Part shown: one piece after another, positions 1-8,012 of the stretch
How positions within the stretch are numbered: the first letter of the stretch is position 1
Layout of the letters: every line of letters starts with the position of its first letter
Assembly (NCBI GenBank): GCA_022592435.1
Contig: JABYQS010000787.1
Span: 1 to 13,257, forward strand
DNA: 13,257 nt
Reading direction: 5' to 3'
Source of the DNA: Cerioporus squamosus
Lineage: Eukaryota > Basidiomycota > Agaricomycetes > Polyporales > Polyporaceae
Made by a program: the position numbers and the translations under genes
The notes under the pieces: model-generated
Database searches by the model: none
Seen by the model: the letters and a program-made list of their open reading frames with translations, nothing else
Told to the model about the DNA's origin: nothing

Positions 1-1080
1 GCATTGGACTGAGATGCGATGGGGATAAGTGTGGCGAGTGTCGTGGGCTGATCCGAGGCACAAGTTCCACGTCGTCCGCAGGCTGGCGTTATGTATGCGG
101 GCGAAGGACGTGGGTACCGCGGGCACTGTTCTGGTCGGCTTTCTCAGCCGAGCGGCCTCAGTCGTGGCGAGTCGTAAGAGCGAGCGAGCAGACAGGAATC
201 CACCGGCGACCGTCGAGGTCCTCTTGCCGTCCTCATGGCTATGACGTACCTCCTTACAGGACCCGGGCGCTTCTCCCTTGTCCTTCTACCACCATCATCG
301 TCTGGCTGGTCAACGGTGCTCATGGCTATTGAGGATATCGCGCAAGTATCAGACTTGGTCCTAGCTTGGTCATGAAAGTCGGGGGTGCCATCCGTCACCG
401 TGAGCACCGTTCAGTTTCTCTTCTTGCACGCGTCAAGTACGGCTATGCGCAGTCAGTGGGTCAGGGTAACTTCAAGTCGCAGCTACATGACTTATCGATT
501 TGCCAGGTACCAGCGGCCATCCGTCACTCTCAAACATGGCCCGTTCTGCTCTCCCAGGCGTACTGCCTTCACTCTGCACGCATGTACGCACGCGTAGTCC
601 CCGAATTGGGTTCTATCCCGTAGCAGGTACGCCGAGGCATCATGGAACCTGAACTTGCGTATGGGTCTGCGCACGAACGTGACGCCACCGTGCCAATCAC
701 CCGAGACCAACCATCTTCGTCTGAGGCAAACCGGGCGCGGAAGAGCGCTCGTGGGCGTTGTTCAGACCACCCTTGAACACTGCACGCCTCTGTGCGAATG
801 CTCGTCGGACTTTACCCCTTGCTCCTGAGAGCTTGACTGTGCGAGGCTGTTCATCCATCTGCCAGTCAGTCGCTCTCCCGTGCGATCTTCTCAGAGATAG
901 CGCCCGCAGCACCTCCCGGACCATGGTTCTGCGGGTAGTGATGCTCGCCCTTCAAATGTCTGCTCTCTGTGACTCGGTCCTGCGGGAGATGGCTTCACGT
1001 TCAGCACATACTGGCCGGCTGCGGCCGGCGACCTGTGCGTCGACGCAGGTATATGTAACCGAAGGAATCCGTGGAACTCA
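1..1080. other. Gene-free stretch, nothing recognised
   Basis: I recognise no protein family on either strand. The open frames present are short, overlap each other and show no consistent codon preference or splice structure. The only internal structure I noticed is a 12-bp direct repeat, gccatccgtcac, at 387-398 and 516-527, and a 12-bp perfect palindrome near the right edge, listed separately. It could be intergenic sequence or an old decayed element. Confidence 0.5.
1036..1047. repeat. 12-bp perfect palindrome
   Basis: The sequence tgcgtcgacgca reads identically on both strands. It lies just after two nearby copies of the palindromic hexamer GCCGGC and about 60 bp before the first recognisable piece of the DUF6534 locus. 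A dimeric transcription-factor site is possible, but a chance palindrome in GC-rich DNA is equally compatible. Confidence 0.4.
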
Positions 1081-1513
1081 ACGACACGCCGTGTCGAGTA
1101 CCTTCAGCATGGTCTCAGTGGGTCTCATCTGGACAACACCCTCGGCGCCGTTTTCGTCGGTACGCACTCTACCCTTAGGTCGACTGGCAGAACTGATGGG
1201 CTGACCTGGCGCCCTACAGGAAACCTTGTCGCAGCATGGTTCGTGTCAGCATCCTAGATCATTCCCGAGAATCTCCAGCTCTGATATTGTGTCGGCGCAT
1301 TCCCGCAGTTTGTACTGACTAACCACCCTGCAGACATACACATACTTCGGCCGCTCCCGGGAAGATTCGGTACTATTGAGAAGCCTGGTAGGTCATCCGC
1401 AGAAACACATAATCCTAGTCCACTAACACCATGTCAGATTGCGTTTATATGGTTCGCCCAAACATGCATTCTCAAGCGTGCCACAGTGACGAAGAAACTC
1501 TCTATGCTAACAG

Positions 1514-1612
1514 GATCCTCGACACCGTTCATGTCGTCTTCACATCGCACACGGTATACACATACACCGTGACCGACTTTGGGAACTTTGCTGTCCTGCC
1601 CAAGCCAGTGTG
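1514..1612 (+). other. DUF6534 exon remnant (ILDT...VHVVF helix)
   Basis: The exon follows an AG at 1512-1513 and stops before a GTACGT donor at 1613. It encodes the conserved helix and loop with ILDTVH, a central HTVYTYTVTDFGN and a terminal PVW. These match the family pattern, where a helix starting LDT-H is followed by TxFGN and VW. The next piece starts after the acceptor at 1665-1666 and reads SMVVSS before an in-frame TAG, so the conserved reading is lost just downstream. Confidence 0.6.
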
Positions 1613-1899
1613 GTACGTGCCCCGCATCTACACCGCGAGGGGCCAACTCACGTGGTTATATTACAGGAGCATGGTCGTAAGCTCATAGAATGCACACTGC
1701 GATGCGCTCGACTGATATACTTGCCTGGTGCAGGCGCAAGTTATTGTTATGGTCCGTGACCGCTAATGTCTCCGTATGCAGCCTGTCCAACGGTCTAACG
1801 TCCTTGTGTTTGCCAGGGACTGAGCGATGCGATAATCCGATCGTGAGTGTGGAAGGCTCACAGTAGCTGCGAGCCAGGCTCACGCGGTATTCCAGGATA

Positions 1900-2461
1900 T
1901 TTTGCCATAGAATATACATACGTCAGTCCCGCGTTCCCTGTACGCATCGCGGCCATGTCTGATTCCCACTGATTGACTTCCATAGTGAGCGACCGGAACC
2001 GCGCGGTATGCGGAGTCAACGTGAGCGTGTCGCCATCGTTGTCCGTGCTTCGCTGACGCTTATTACTTGTGATCGAAAGGCGCTCCTTTCACTCGTCCTG
2101 CTGTGTGAGCCGTCGTTCACTCCAGAACGGATGCATGGGTCCCGACACTGACTATGTATGTCATGTCATCACCTGCAGGTCAGAACATCTGTGAGCACAC
2201 ATGAGGCCGCCCTTTCTTCGCCGCAGCCACAGCACTGACATGCGCTTCTATTTCCTGCGATGTGATGCGCCGCTCCAGTTCTCTGCTCAACAGAGTGAGC
2301 CAGGTCTCTGGAGTATCTCTTCTTCGGCTGCCTCTGACAAAAGCGCCAGGCTTCAGTTGGGTACCGGAGCGTTCGCGGCTTTCCAGGTGCGCACCAGCAT
2401 CGTTCTCGAGGTCGTACCCCAGACGACGCAGAGCTGACAAGAGCGACTTCTTATGTCCTAG
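1900..2461. other. Extra sequence interrupting the DUF6534 locus
   Basis: Introns of this locus are otherwise about 54-120 nt, yet about 550 bp separate the degraded middle exons from the well preserved exon starting at 2462. The stretch holds an 86-codon open frame on the minus strand (2180-2440) that I do not recognise and overlapping plus-strand frames. I saw no terminal inverted repeats or clear target-site duplication. It may be an inserted and decayed element, or DUF6534 sequence degraded beyond recognition. Confidence 0.35.
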
Positions 2462-3361
2462 CCGCTCTTCTATGCGAACATGTCCACCGGAGTGGTCGCG
2501 GACGCCGCGATCGCGATGACGATGACGTGGCTGCTCATGCGTGAAAGGAGTAGCATGAACTTCCGCAGGTGGGTGCTTCCCTCACAAAGAAACTCCCTTT
2601 GACGGAGATAAGTATTGACTGAAGTACTTATTGACTGGACCTCTCGGACAGGACGAACAACGTCATACACGCCCTTGTTCTGTATAGCATCAGCACCGGT
2701 GCATTCACGACGTACGTATGCGTTGCCCCGTCCCGCTATGCGAGCTCACTGATCATGCCCGCGCAGCGTGTTCTTCCTGGGCTGTCTCATATCGGTATGA
2801 TCGGGCCATCTTGTCCTCCGTGTCCAGAATCGCAGGTTTGACACACTGCTCACAGTACGCGGTGGCGCCACACACGTCCATCTACATCGCCTTTCTCACC
2901 AATCTAAGCAAAGGCATGTACATCGATCATCGGCGCCCCTTCCCTGTCGCCCGGCACTCGTTTCCCGTCCCCGGCCACTGTGTACCGTGGAGTACTGACG
3001 CGCCTGTGATCCCGTCCTCGCAGTGTTCCTGAACTCGCTCCTCGCCGCACTCAACTCGCGCCAGGCGATACGCGCGCAGATGGCGGGCGCCGCGGACGAC
3101 GCGCGCATGCTGAGCATCCCCCACTGGCAGTGGCAAGGCACGGTCGACAAAGACGTCGGGGTCGGCGCGGAGAACGCCGTGCGGTCTTTCGTGGTGGGTG
3201 CCATGCGGGTTTCCTGGAAGATGAACGTTCATTCGGCATGATTCTGACTTTATGCCATACAGGATGTCGATATTGCCGCGATGCGCACGGCTCACTCCCA
3301 GACGTCGACGGAGGGCAGCGAGGCTACAGAAGGGAGTGGGCCGGAAGACGTAGTTGTCTGA
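2462..3361 (+). CDS. Readable 3' half of the DUF6534 gene (five exons)
   Basis: Exons at 2462-2568, 2652-2711, 2828-2913, 3024-3208 and 3263-3361 join without a stop or phase error. They encode the last two to three helices and a polar cytoplasmic tail. The visible order is a helix ending MRERSSMNFR, then NNVIHALVLYSIS, then SIYIAFLTNLSK joined to VFLNSLLAALNSRQ, the diagnostic end of the membrane domain. A Ser/Thr/Glu-rich tail ends PEDVVV. The join between 2913 and 3024 needs a GC-AG intron (AG|GCATGT). The 2711/2828 acceptor choice is the least certain, because the family would have a few more residues there. This may be the live end of a broken gene or may still be expressed from an internal start. 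Confidence 0.55.
2914..3023 (+). other. Probable GC-AG intron in the DUF6534 locus
   Basis: The exon before it ends in AGCAAAG and the next bases are GCATGT, which differ from a good fungal donor (GTATGT) by one base. The acceptor is TCCTCGCAG. Splicing here joins LSK to VFLNSLLAALN in phase, as the family expects. I saw no GT donor giving the same join. Confidence 0.5.
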
Positions 3362-3489
3362 CTGTCGGGAAACTCGCACTGCACTGCGGGGTCACAGTGG
3401 GATGGCAAATAGCGTCGTAGGTCAACCGTGGATATGTGAACCTTGTAGAATGACCAATGCTGCAACATTCGTGACAGCATAGAGGTGTA

Positions 3490-3593
3490 GACGAGAAAGG
3501 CACCCTCGACGCGCCATAGCGCCGCCGGAGCCCGATTCCATCATGCCCTGAACCGCCTTGCCGCGTGAAGTCTTCGATGGTGATGTCGGCCAT
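3490..3593 (-). other. GC-rich coding-like island, unrecognised
   Basis: Read on the minus strand, an ATG at 3593 opens MADITIEDFTRQGGSG. An overlapping frame reads RGKAVQGMMESGSGGAM. The composition is coding-like compared with the AT-richer flanks, but no frame stays convincing and I recognise no family. It sits between the 3' ends of the convergent DUF6534 and MFS genes, 10 bp beyond the MFS stop, so it could be a gene scrap or simply 3' flanking DNA. Confidence 0.2.
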
Positions 3594-3603
3594 GTGCAGT
3601 AGT

Positions 3604-5328
3604 TCAACGATCCGAAGTATTGCGTTCTTGGCTTGAATCTTCGACAGACTGAGAGGCTACCTCCGCTGCATCCTTGTTTGGTGTATCCTGCTCCTTCCCT
3701 TCGATGTTGGTGCTCGCGGCTATATCGTGACCGTGCTCTGCATCTAGGGCGCCCTCCAGATCCGAATGCTTGCGGCGGACGGGCTTGTATCCTCCTCTCC
3801 AGCCGAACCAGGTGTACCGGGGCACGTGCGGACCGCGGAGCAGAAGCACGACGAGGGCGAACACCGTCCAAGCCACGCTAAGTGCTCCACTGGCACGCCA
3901 GCCCGACTGCGTGAACACCTTGGAGCCCACGGACGTCCCCATCACTGAGCCCAAGAACAGCTACGAACATGACTCGTCAGCGAGTCACCACGAGGGGAAG
4001 GAGACCATGCTTGCCCGATGGGCATCGGGACATCGCAAACATACGCACCGACACCATGAGCACTGAGTTCAGGCGCGCCCTGGCGTTCGACTCGAGGGTG
4101 AGTACGTGGCTGGCGAGGGACACGTTCTGCGTCTGGCGAAAGACGTCGATGGCAACAGCGATGATGACGACGACGGAGACGTGCAGGCCGATGGCTCCGG
4201 TTTGGAGCACGTATGTCGCAAGCAGGGCGGCGTTGGCGATGAGGATGCCATACCAGGGCGTGAGCTTGTCGATGCCCCAGCCGACAAAGGGCGACATGAG
4301 CAGGCCGAAGATGCCTATGAGCGCGAACAGGCCTATGATCAAGCTGGATGGGAATTGCTCAGTGACTATGTCGCATGAGTATGGATTGAGCAGCGGCGGA
4401 CTCACGTGGAGTAGTTGTATGGTGGCTCTCCGAGGAGGAACGTCAAGGTGACCCAGAAGCTCGCCGTGCACCCGCTGGAGGCGATGTTGATGAGGATAGC
4501 CTGGACGAGCGTTGGCTCGGTAACAGCGTACTTGGCCATGCTGATCAGGATGCGGAGGTAGCTTTCGTCCTTGTTCTTCGCGGGATAGTCTGGAAGGATC
4601 CAATACAACACGGCGCAGAGCCCATACTGCGCCCCGACAGCGATGTAGAACGCCACGCGCCAGGTGACGTACTGCGCGACGACCCCGGATATGGCGCGCG
4701 CGAGGAGCGTACCCAGCGTAATACCCGCAAAAACGATGGAAATTGCGGACGAACGCCATTTGGGTGGGGCTAGGTCGACCACTAGGGGGACGATGATCTG
4801 CGTGACGACGCTGAAGAGGGCGACGAAGAAGGATAAGACTTCGAAGACGATGAGGTCGGATGTGACGGCTAAGCCGATGCTCATGGATGCAGCGGTGAAG
4901 ACTATTCCGATGATGAGTTGTCGTCTGCGGAATAGGTCGCCGAGGGGACAGATAAAGAGCAAACCGATGGCGAAGCTGGAGTGACGTGAATGGATAAGTG
5001 AGCCGCTGGCTCGAGGTTTAATTAGGCTCACCCAGCTTGGGAAAGGGCAGGAATAGTTGCTACATCGTGTAGAGTGAGGTCGAAGTCTTTGGCAAGTTCA
5101 ACTGGAAAGATAGCGTGTTAGTCTTGTCTTGGCTCGGAAGTTCATTCTAGTGCGAGACATCACTCACTGAGCAGAGGTTGAGTGTAGCTGATATTTGCAG
5201 CAGCTGTTATGATATCAGACAGAGATATCATAAGTGATCACTGACCACTCACCGAGAGCAGCAGTCAATCCAAGAATGAGATTCATTCCCAGACCAAAGT
5301 GTGGTGGGCTCTGGGGGTCATACCGCAT
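3604..5328 (-). CDS. MFS transporter, 12 TM, fungal multidrug/metabolite type
   Basis: This is a major facilitator superfamily permease, a proton-coupled transporter probably in the plasma membrane. Six exons read 5328-5253, 5203-5168, 5101-5032, 4975-4406, 4343-4049 and 3960-3604. They sum to 1404 nt, giving 467 residues with consistent phases. Introns are 49, 66, 56, 62 and 88 nt. Twelve hydrophobic helices can be counted, from GMNLILGLTAALAAANIS to ALSVAWTVFALVVLLL. The loop after helix 2 carries the MFS signature as PLGDLFRRRQ. Other typical pieces are SYTQPLL, LAPPKWRSSAISIVFAG, TWRVAFY and RGPHVPRYTWFGW. A charged cytoplasmic tail rich in Glu, Asp and Ser follows. The start at 5328 (MRYDPQSPPHFGLGMN) is the only in-frame ATG I find that reaches helix 1. 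Family members usually have a longer N-tail, and that tail seems to lie just upstream in another frame. Substrate is unknown. Confidence 0.85.
5207..5233. repeat. Perfect hairpin inside the first MFS intron
   Basis: Arms TTATGATATC (5207-5216) and GATATCATAA (5224-5233) are perfectly complementary over 10 bp around a 7-nt loop, AGACAGA. Together they fill 27 of the 49 nt of the intron 5204-5252. In the pre-mRNA the stem would bring the two splice sites closer together; whether it matters is inference. Confidence 0.6.
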
Positions 5329-5447
5329 CCGACGAGGAACTGGGAGACACCGAACTCCACCGCAAGCCTGTCATCGCGTAGCAGATCAGTAGGCTGGCTT
5401 TCAGTCTTGTCGTGTATCTCCTCGAGGCTCCGAATGTCCAAAGGCAT
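5329..5447 (-). other. Out-of-frame N-terminal extension of the MFS gene
   Basis: From an ATG at 5447 the minus strand encodes MPLDIRSLEEIHDKTESQ followed by DDRLAVEFGVSQFLV. This looks like the acidic cytoplasmic N-tail expected before RYDP in this MFS subfamily. The frame is off by one nucleotide from the rest of the gene. One base lost near 5330-5335 would explain it. No GT/AG pair allows an intron of normal size between the two frames. It may be a real disabling mutation, with translation perhaps rescued at 5328, or a sequencing error. Confidence 0.55.
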
Positions 5448-5640
5448 GGTCCTTCGGTACTTTGTGCGGCAAGATGTTCAACGTGTCGGCGCGAATGCTC
5501 ATCCTGTTGCGTTTAAGTATGCAGCGCCTTATCGCGGCCTCGGAGGCCATGAGAGTCATAATTGATCGTGTTGCAAAGTCAAAGCGGCGCGTGTATGACA
5601 TCCACAGTCCAGACCGTGCATGGTGGTGGAGAAGAGAGGT

Positions 5641-5689
5641 ATTAGCGCAGCGTCGCGTCTGGCGGCGCAGACGCCATGGTCATTAGCGC
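5641..5689. repeat. Hairpin flanked by 8-bp direct repeats
   Basis: Direct repeats ATTAGCGC occur at 5641-5648 and 5682-5689. Between them, GCGTCTG (5655-5661) and CAGACGC (5668-5674) form a perfect 7-bp stem around GCGGCG. The layout resembles a tiny insertion or excision footprint or a regulatory site. Its length is short enough for chance. Confidence 0.4.
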
Positions 5690-5797
5690 CAAGTTATCTG
5701 ATAAGATCAGGCGGGTTGTAACCGGTGAGGTACCCTCGGACTGCACTCCTCCGCCTGGACGCAGATTACGACCTTAGCATTCCCAGAGCATTCCGGA

Positions 5798-5817
5798 TGT
5801 GCGATGGTGTGCGATGG
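5798..5817. repeat. Tandem 10-bp duplication
   Basis: The unit TGTGCGATGG occurs twice with no spacer, which points to a small replication-slippage duplication in intergenic DNA. No function is visible. Confidence 0.6.
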
Positions 5818-6385
5818 TTGCGGAATCTGCAACTTGATGGTGACAGAATCGAATGGTACGACATCAACAGGCACGAGTTTGTATTCTGCGGGACGAGAAC
5901 TACAGGCTGGCAAGCGAGCCTACTCCCTAGCTATGGTGAGGCTCGGTATGCACAGCGACAAGGCCGAAGGTGTTCAGTAAGCCAAGTAGAAGAACCTTGA
6001 TATATCACAATCACGACCTGGGCCGGGGAGCGCTGCGCGCACTTACGCTCGGGGATAACCTACACATGGTGAGATATTGGTTCAGAGATTGGTGAGAGAT
6101 GACTACAGAAGAAGAACAGCGCAGCAGCATTCGGAAAGCCTCGTTCAAGACAGAGAACAGGTTTCGGCATAGAGAACAAATTATTGATAAGAACCGACTA
6201 CGCTTTCGGAGCAGAGTGGGTGACATTGGGCGCTTCGTCTTCCAAGAGGCTCAGGCGGCTTCCTCCAATGCCACTGCTGCGAGACCCTGACTCCTCCTCA
6301 TCTTGAACTGGAACTTGAAGCTTCTTCTTTGATGCATGATGCTTTGTCAAAGCAACCGGACAACCTATGTACATGCTACAACCTT

Positions 6386-6425
6386 AGCTTGACGCGTGAA
6401 GCTTGACGTACCAGGACTATATATA
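6386..6425 (+). promoter_or_regulatory. Core promoter of dehydrogenase A
   Basis: A TATATATA box lies at 6418-6425, 62 nt before the ATG. Just upstream, AGCTTGACG occurs twice (6386-6394 and 6400-6408), the second copy running on as CTTGACGTACCAGGACTATA. The same CTTGACGT-to-TATA arrangement precedes copy B with several base differences, so the block is inherited and probably functional. TGACG is the core bound by bZIP/CREB-like factors in general; the factor here is not known. The doubled box is specific to copy A. Confidence 0.6.
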
Positions 6426-6486
6426 CGTCGACTTACACTCACGCTGGCTGCATCTTACAGTATTGTAACCACCTCCGCCCACCACC

Positions 6487-8012
6487 ATGTCCGCCGAATC
6501 AGACCTCTCTGGATTTTACGCTTACACGGACACGCTCAAGGGCGTGTTCTATGGCCCAGGGTCGGTCAAGACCGCCCTGCCCCGGCTGCTGGACATCCTT
6601 GGAGCCAAGAAGGCTCTCATCGTCACCGGGAAGAGTCTCTTCCACAAGGTACGTCGTCTCCTCCATCGAGTCGAATATTCGTACAATTCTTATGGAACTC
6701 CTGCACTCGACAGACCGACGTCGTGAAGACTGTCGAGAAAATTCTGCGGGCACGGAACGCCTACGGCGCGACATTCTATGAGATCGTCGAGCACGCGCCC
6801 GTCGCAGGCATCCGGGCGGGCGTGCAAAAGTTCAAGGACGTCGGTGCGGATGTGATCGTCAGCGTCGGCGGCGGCTCCCCCATCGACGCGTCCAAGGCCA
6901 TCCTCTACTTCCTACAGCAGGAGCACGGCGGGCGGTACCTCCCGCAGATCGCTATCCCCACTACACTGAGTGCGGCGGAGTACACCGTAAGTCTCTCTGC
7001 GCAGGTGGTTTCGCTGTAGACGAGCTCACGACTTCCACGTCCCAGGTCGGCGCAGGTTATAGGAACGATGAGGGCCATAAGGTCGCGTTGTTCGCACCGG
7101 AGCTCGGGCCTTCTGGTGTCATCCTCGACGCCGAGCTTACCCTTGCCACTCCAGAACGCCTTTGGCTCGCCACAGGCATTCGTGCGCTCGACCATGCCGT
7201 GGGTACGTGCAGTCACAATGTCCCCTGCGATGGTGATATCCGTATCTGATCTCCATTGCAACAGAAACCCTGTACAGGCCGCTCGCTCCCCCACCCATCA
7301 AGCACCTCTGCTACGGAGCGATCGCGGACCTGTTCAAATATCTGCCCATCTCGAAGGCGAACCCGCAAGACATCGAGGCCCGGCAGAAGCTTCAGATCGC
7401 CTCGTGGATGAGTCTCTGGCCCCTCAAGCTCTCCGGGTACAGGCGCGTCGATCCTGCGCGTACACAGTCGTAGTCCCGTGCACTGACCTTGCTTCTCTCC
7501 ATCACATAGCCCACTCGGGCTCTCGCACGCGCTGGGCCAAAAGCTCGGAGCGCCGTACAGCATCCCGCACGGCTTCACGTCTGTGAGTAGAGTGATCGGC
7601 CTCTCTGGGACGGGGACCGCATTGGCGCAAGGACCCAACTAACGATTGTGCGCGTAGTGTCTCACTCTCGCGCCAGTCGTCGCCCTGAAGGCAGAGACGG
7701 CGTCGAAGGAAGATAAGGAATGGCTCGCGGGCGCGCTGTTACAAATTCGGAAGCCCTCCACGGGCTCACTCGAGGGCGACATCAAGCAGCTCTCGGTCGA
7801 GATCCAACAGTGAGTATCACGCGATCGACTTCCCGCAGACTACTCATGTGCATCGGTGACATAGGCTCGTTGATGGTATCGGCCTGCACTCGACGCTTTC
7901 TCAGTATAAGGTCCCGAAGAACGATACGCAGACAATTGCGGAGAGGGCGGTGGGTAAGGAGGATCCGTTGCTGCCGAAGGTTGTCGGCCTCCTGGAGGGA
8001 ATCTACGCGTAG
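6487..8012 (+). CDS. Iron-ADH-fold, maleylacetate reductase-like protein, copy A
   Basis: This NAD(P)-dependent reductase/dehydrogenase belongs to the group-III (iron) alcohol dehydrogenase fold. The nearest characterised relatives are maleylacetate reductases, which turn maleylacetate into 3-oxoadipate in aromatic breakdown. Seven exons lie at 6487-6648, 6714-6986, 7046-7202, 7265-7442, 7510-7582, 7658-7809 and 7865-8012, encoding 380 residues, close to full family length. The N-terminal nucleotide-binding half carries VSVGGGSPID (GGG at 106-108) and IPTTLSAAEYT. The all-helical half carries GIRALDHAVE (about 189-198) and the histidine motif LSHALGQKLG...IPHG (His263, His277). Two points are odd. 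The donor of intron 4 is GC (AG|GCGCGT), and residue 267 is Gln where copy B and relatives have His. A GT donor 6 nt upstream (7437) would keep the frame but drop two residues. The start is confirmed by identity with copy B from residue 1. Substrate is unproven. Confidence 0.85.
7443..7509 (+). other. Intron 4 of copy A with GC donor
   Basis: Alignment with copy B places the donor after AG at 7441-7442, where A has GCGCGT and B has GTGCGT. Splicing there gives KLSGYSPLGLSHALG, which aligns without gap to B's KLSKFSALGLSHGLG. The GT at 7437-7438 is an alternative that yields KLSGPLGLSH, also in frame. The acceptor is CACATAG at 7503-7509. Confidence 0.65.

Larger units (their letters stand above)
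1109..3361 (+). pseudogene. DUF6534 multi-span membrane protein, 5' half decayed
   Basis: DUF6534 proteins are seven-helix-like membrane proteins of unknown function, often in multicopy families in basidiomycetes. Family landmarks appear here in the right order. They are LDNTLGAVFVG (about 1129-1159), QTYTYF (from 1331), ILDTVHVVFTSHTVYTYTVT and GNFAVLPKPVW (about 1514-1612), a helix after 1667, STGVVADAAIA (2462-2568), HALVLYSISTGAF (2652-2711), SIYIAF...LSK (2828-2913) and VFLNSLLAALNSRQAIR (from 3024). The last five exons join in consistent phase and end at a TGA at 3359-3361. The 5' half fails. The LDNTLGA frame has no ATG, and the nearest ATG (1109) is in another frame. The helix after the PVW exon meets TAG at 1686-1688 and TGA at 1713-1715. 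No good exon bridges about 1870-2461. The family call rests on recalled motifs and the pseudogene call is inference; a hidden intron or sequencing errors could rescue parts of it. Confidence 0.65.
5448..6385. promoter_or_regulatory. Divergent intergenic region between MFS and dehydrogenase A
   Basis: The MFS gene and copy A of the dehydrogenase point away from each other, so this stretch should contain the upstream sequences of both. No open frame here looks like a gene; the 91-codon one at 5725-6000 matches nothing I know. Small structures present are a hairpin between direct repeats (5641-5689), a 10-bp tandem duplication (5798-5817) and a 13-bp palindrome GCTTTGTCAAAGC (6341-6353). I found no convincing TATA box for the MFS gene. 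Confidence 0.4.

Noticed and set aside
758..1204. 148-codon plus-strand frame
   Set aside because: It has no recognisable domain, is Ser/Arg-rich without structure, and its 3' end overlaps the first DUF6534 piece in another frame.
3977..4759. 260-codon minus-strand frame taken as one uninterrupted gene
   Set aside because: Its middle part is real MFS exon, but its first third is an out-of-frame reading of the preceding exon and its end runs through an intron; splicing at 4406/4343 and 4049/3960 restores the family sequence.
7068..7586. 172-codon plus-strand frame through the middle of copy A
   Set aside because: It crosses four exons and introns of the dehydrogenase in the wrong frame; the paralogue shows the true exon phases.
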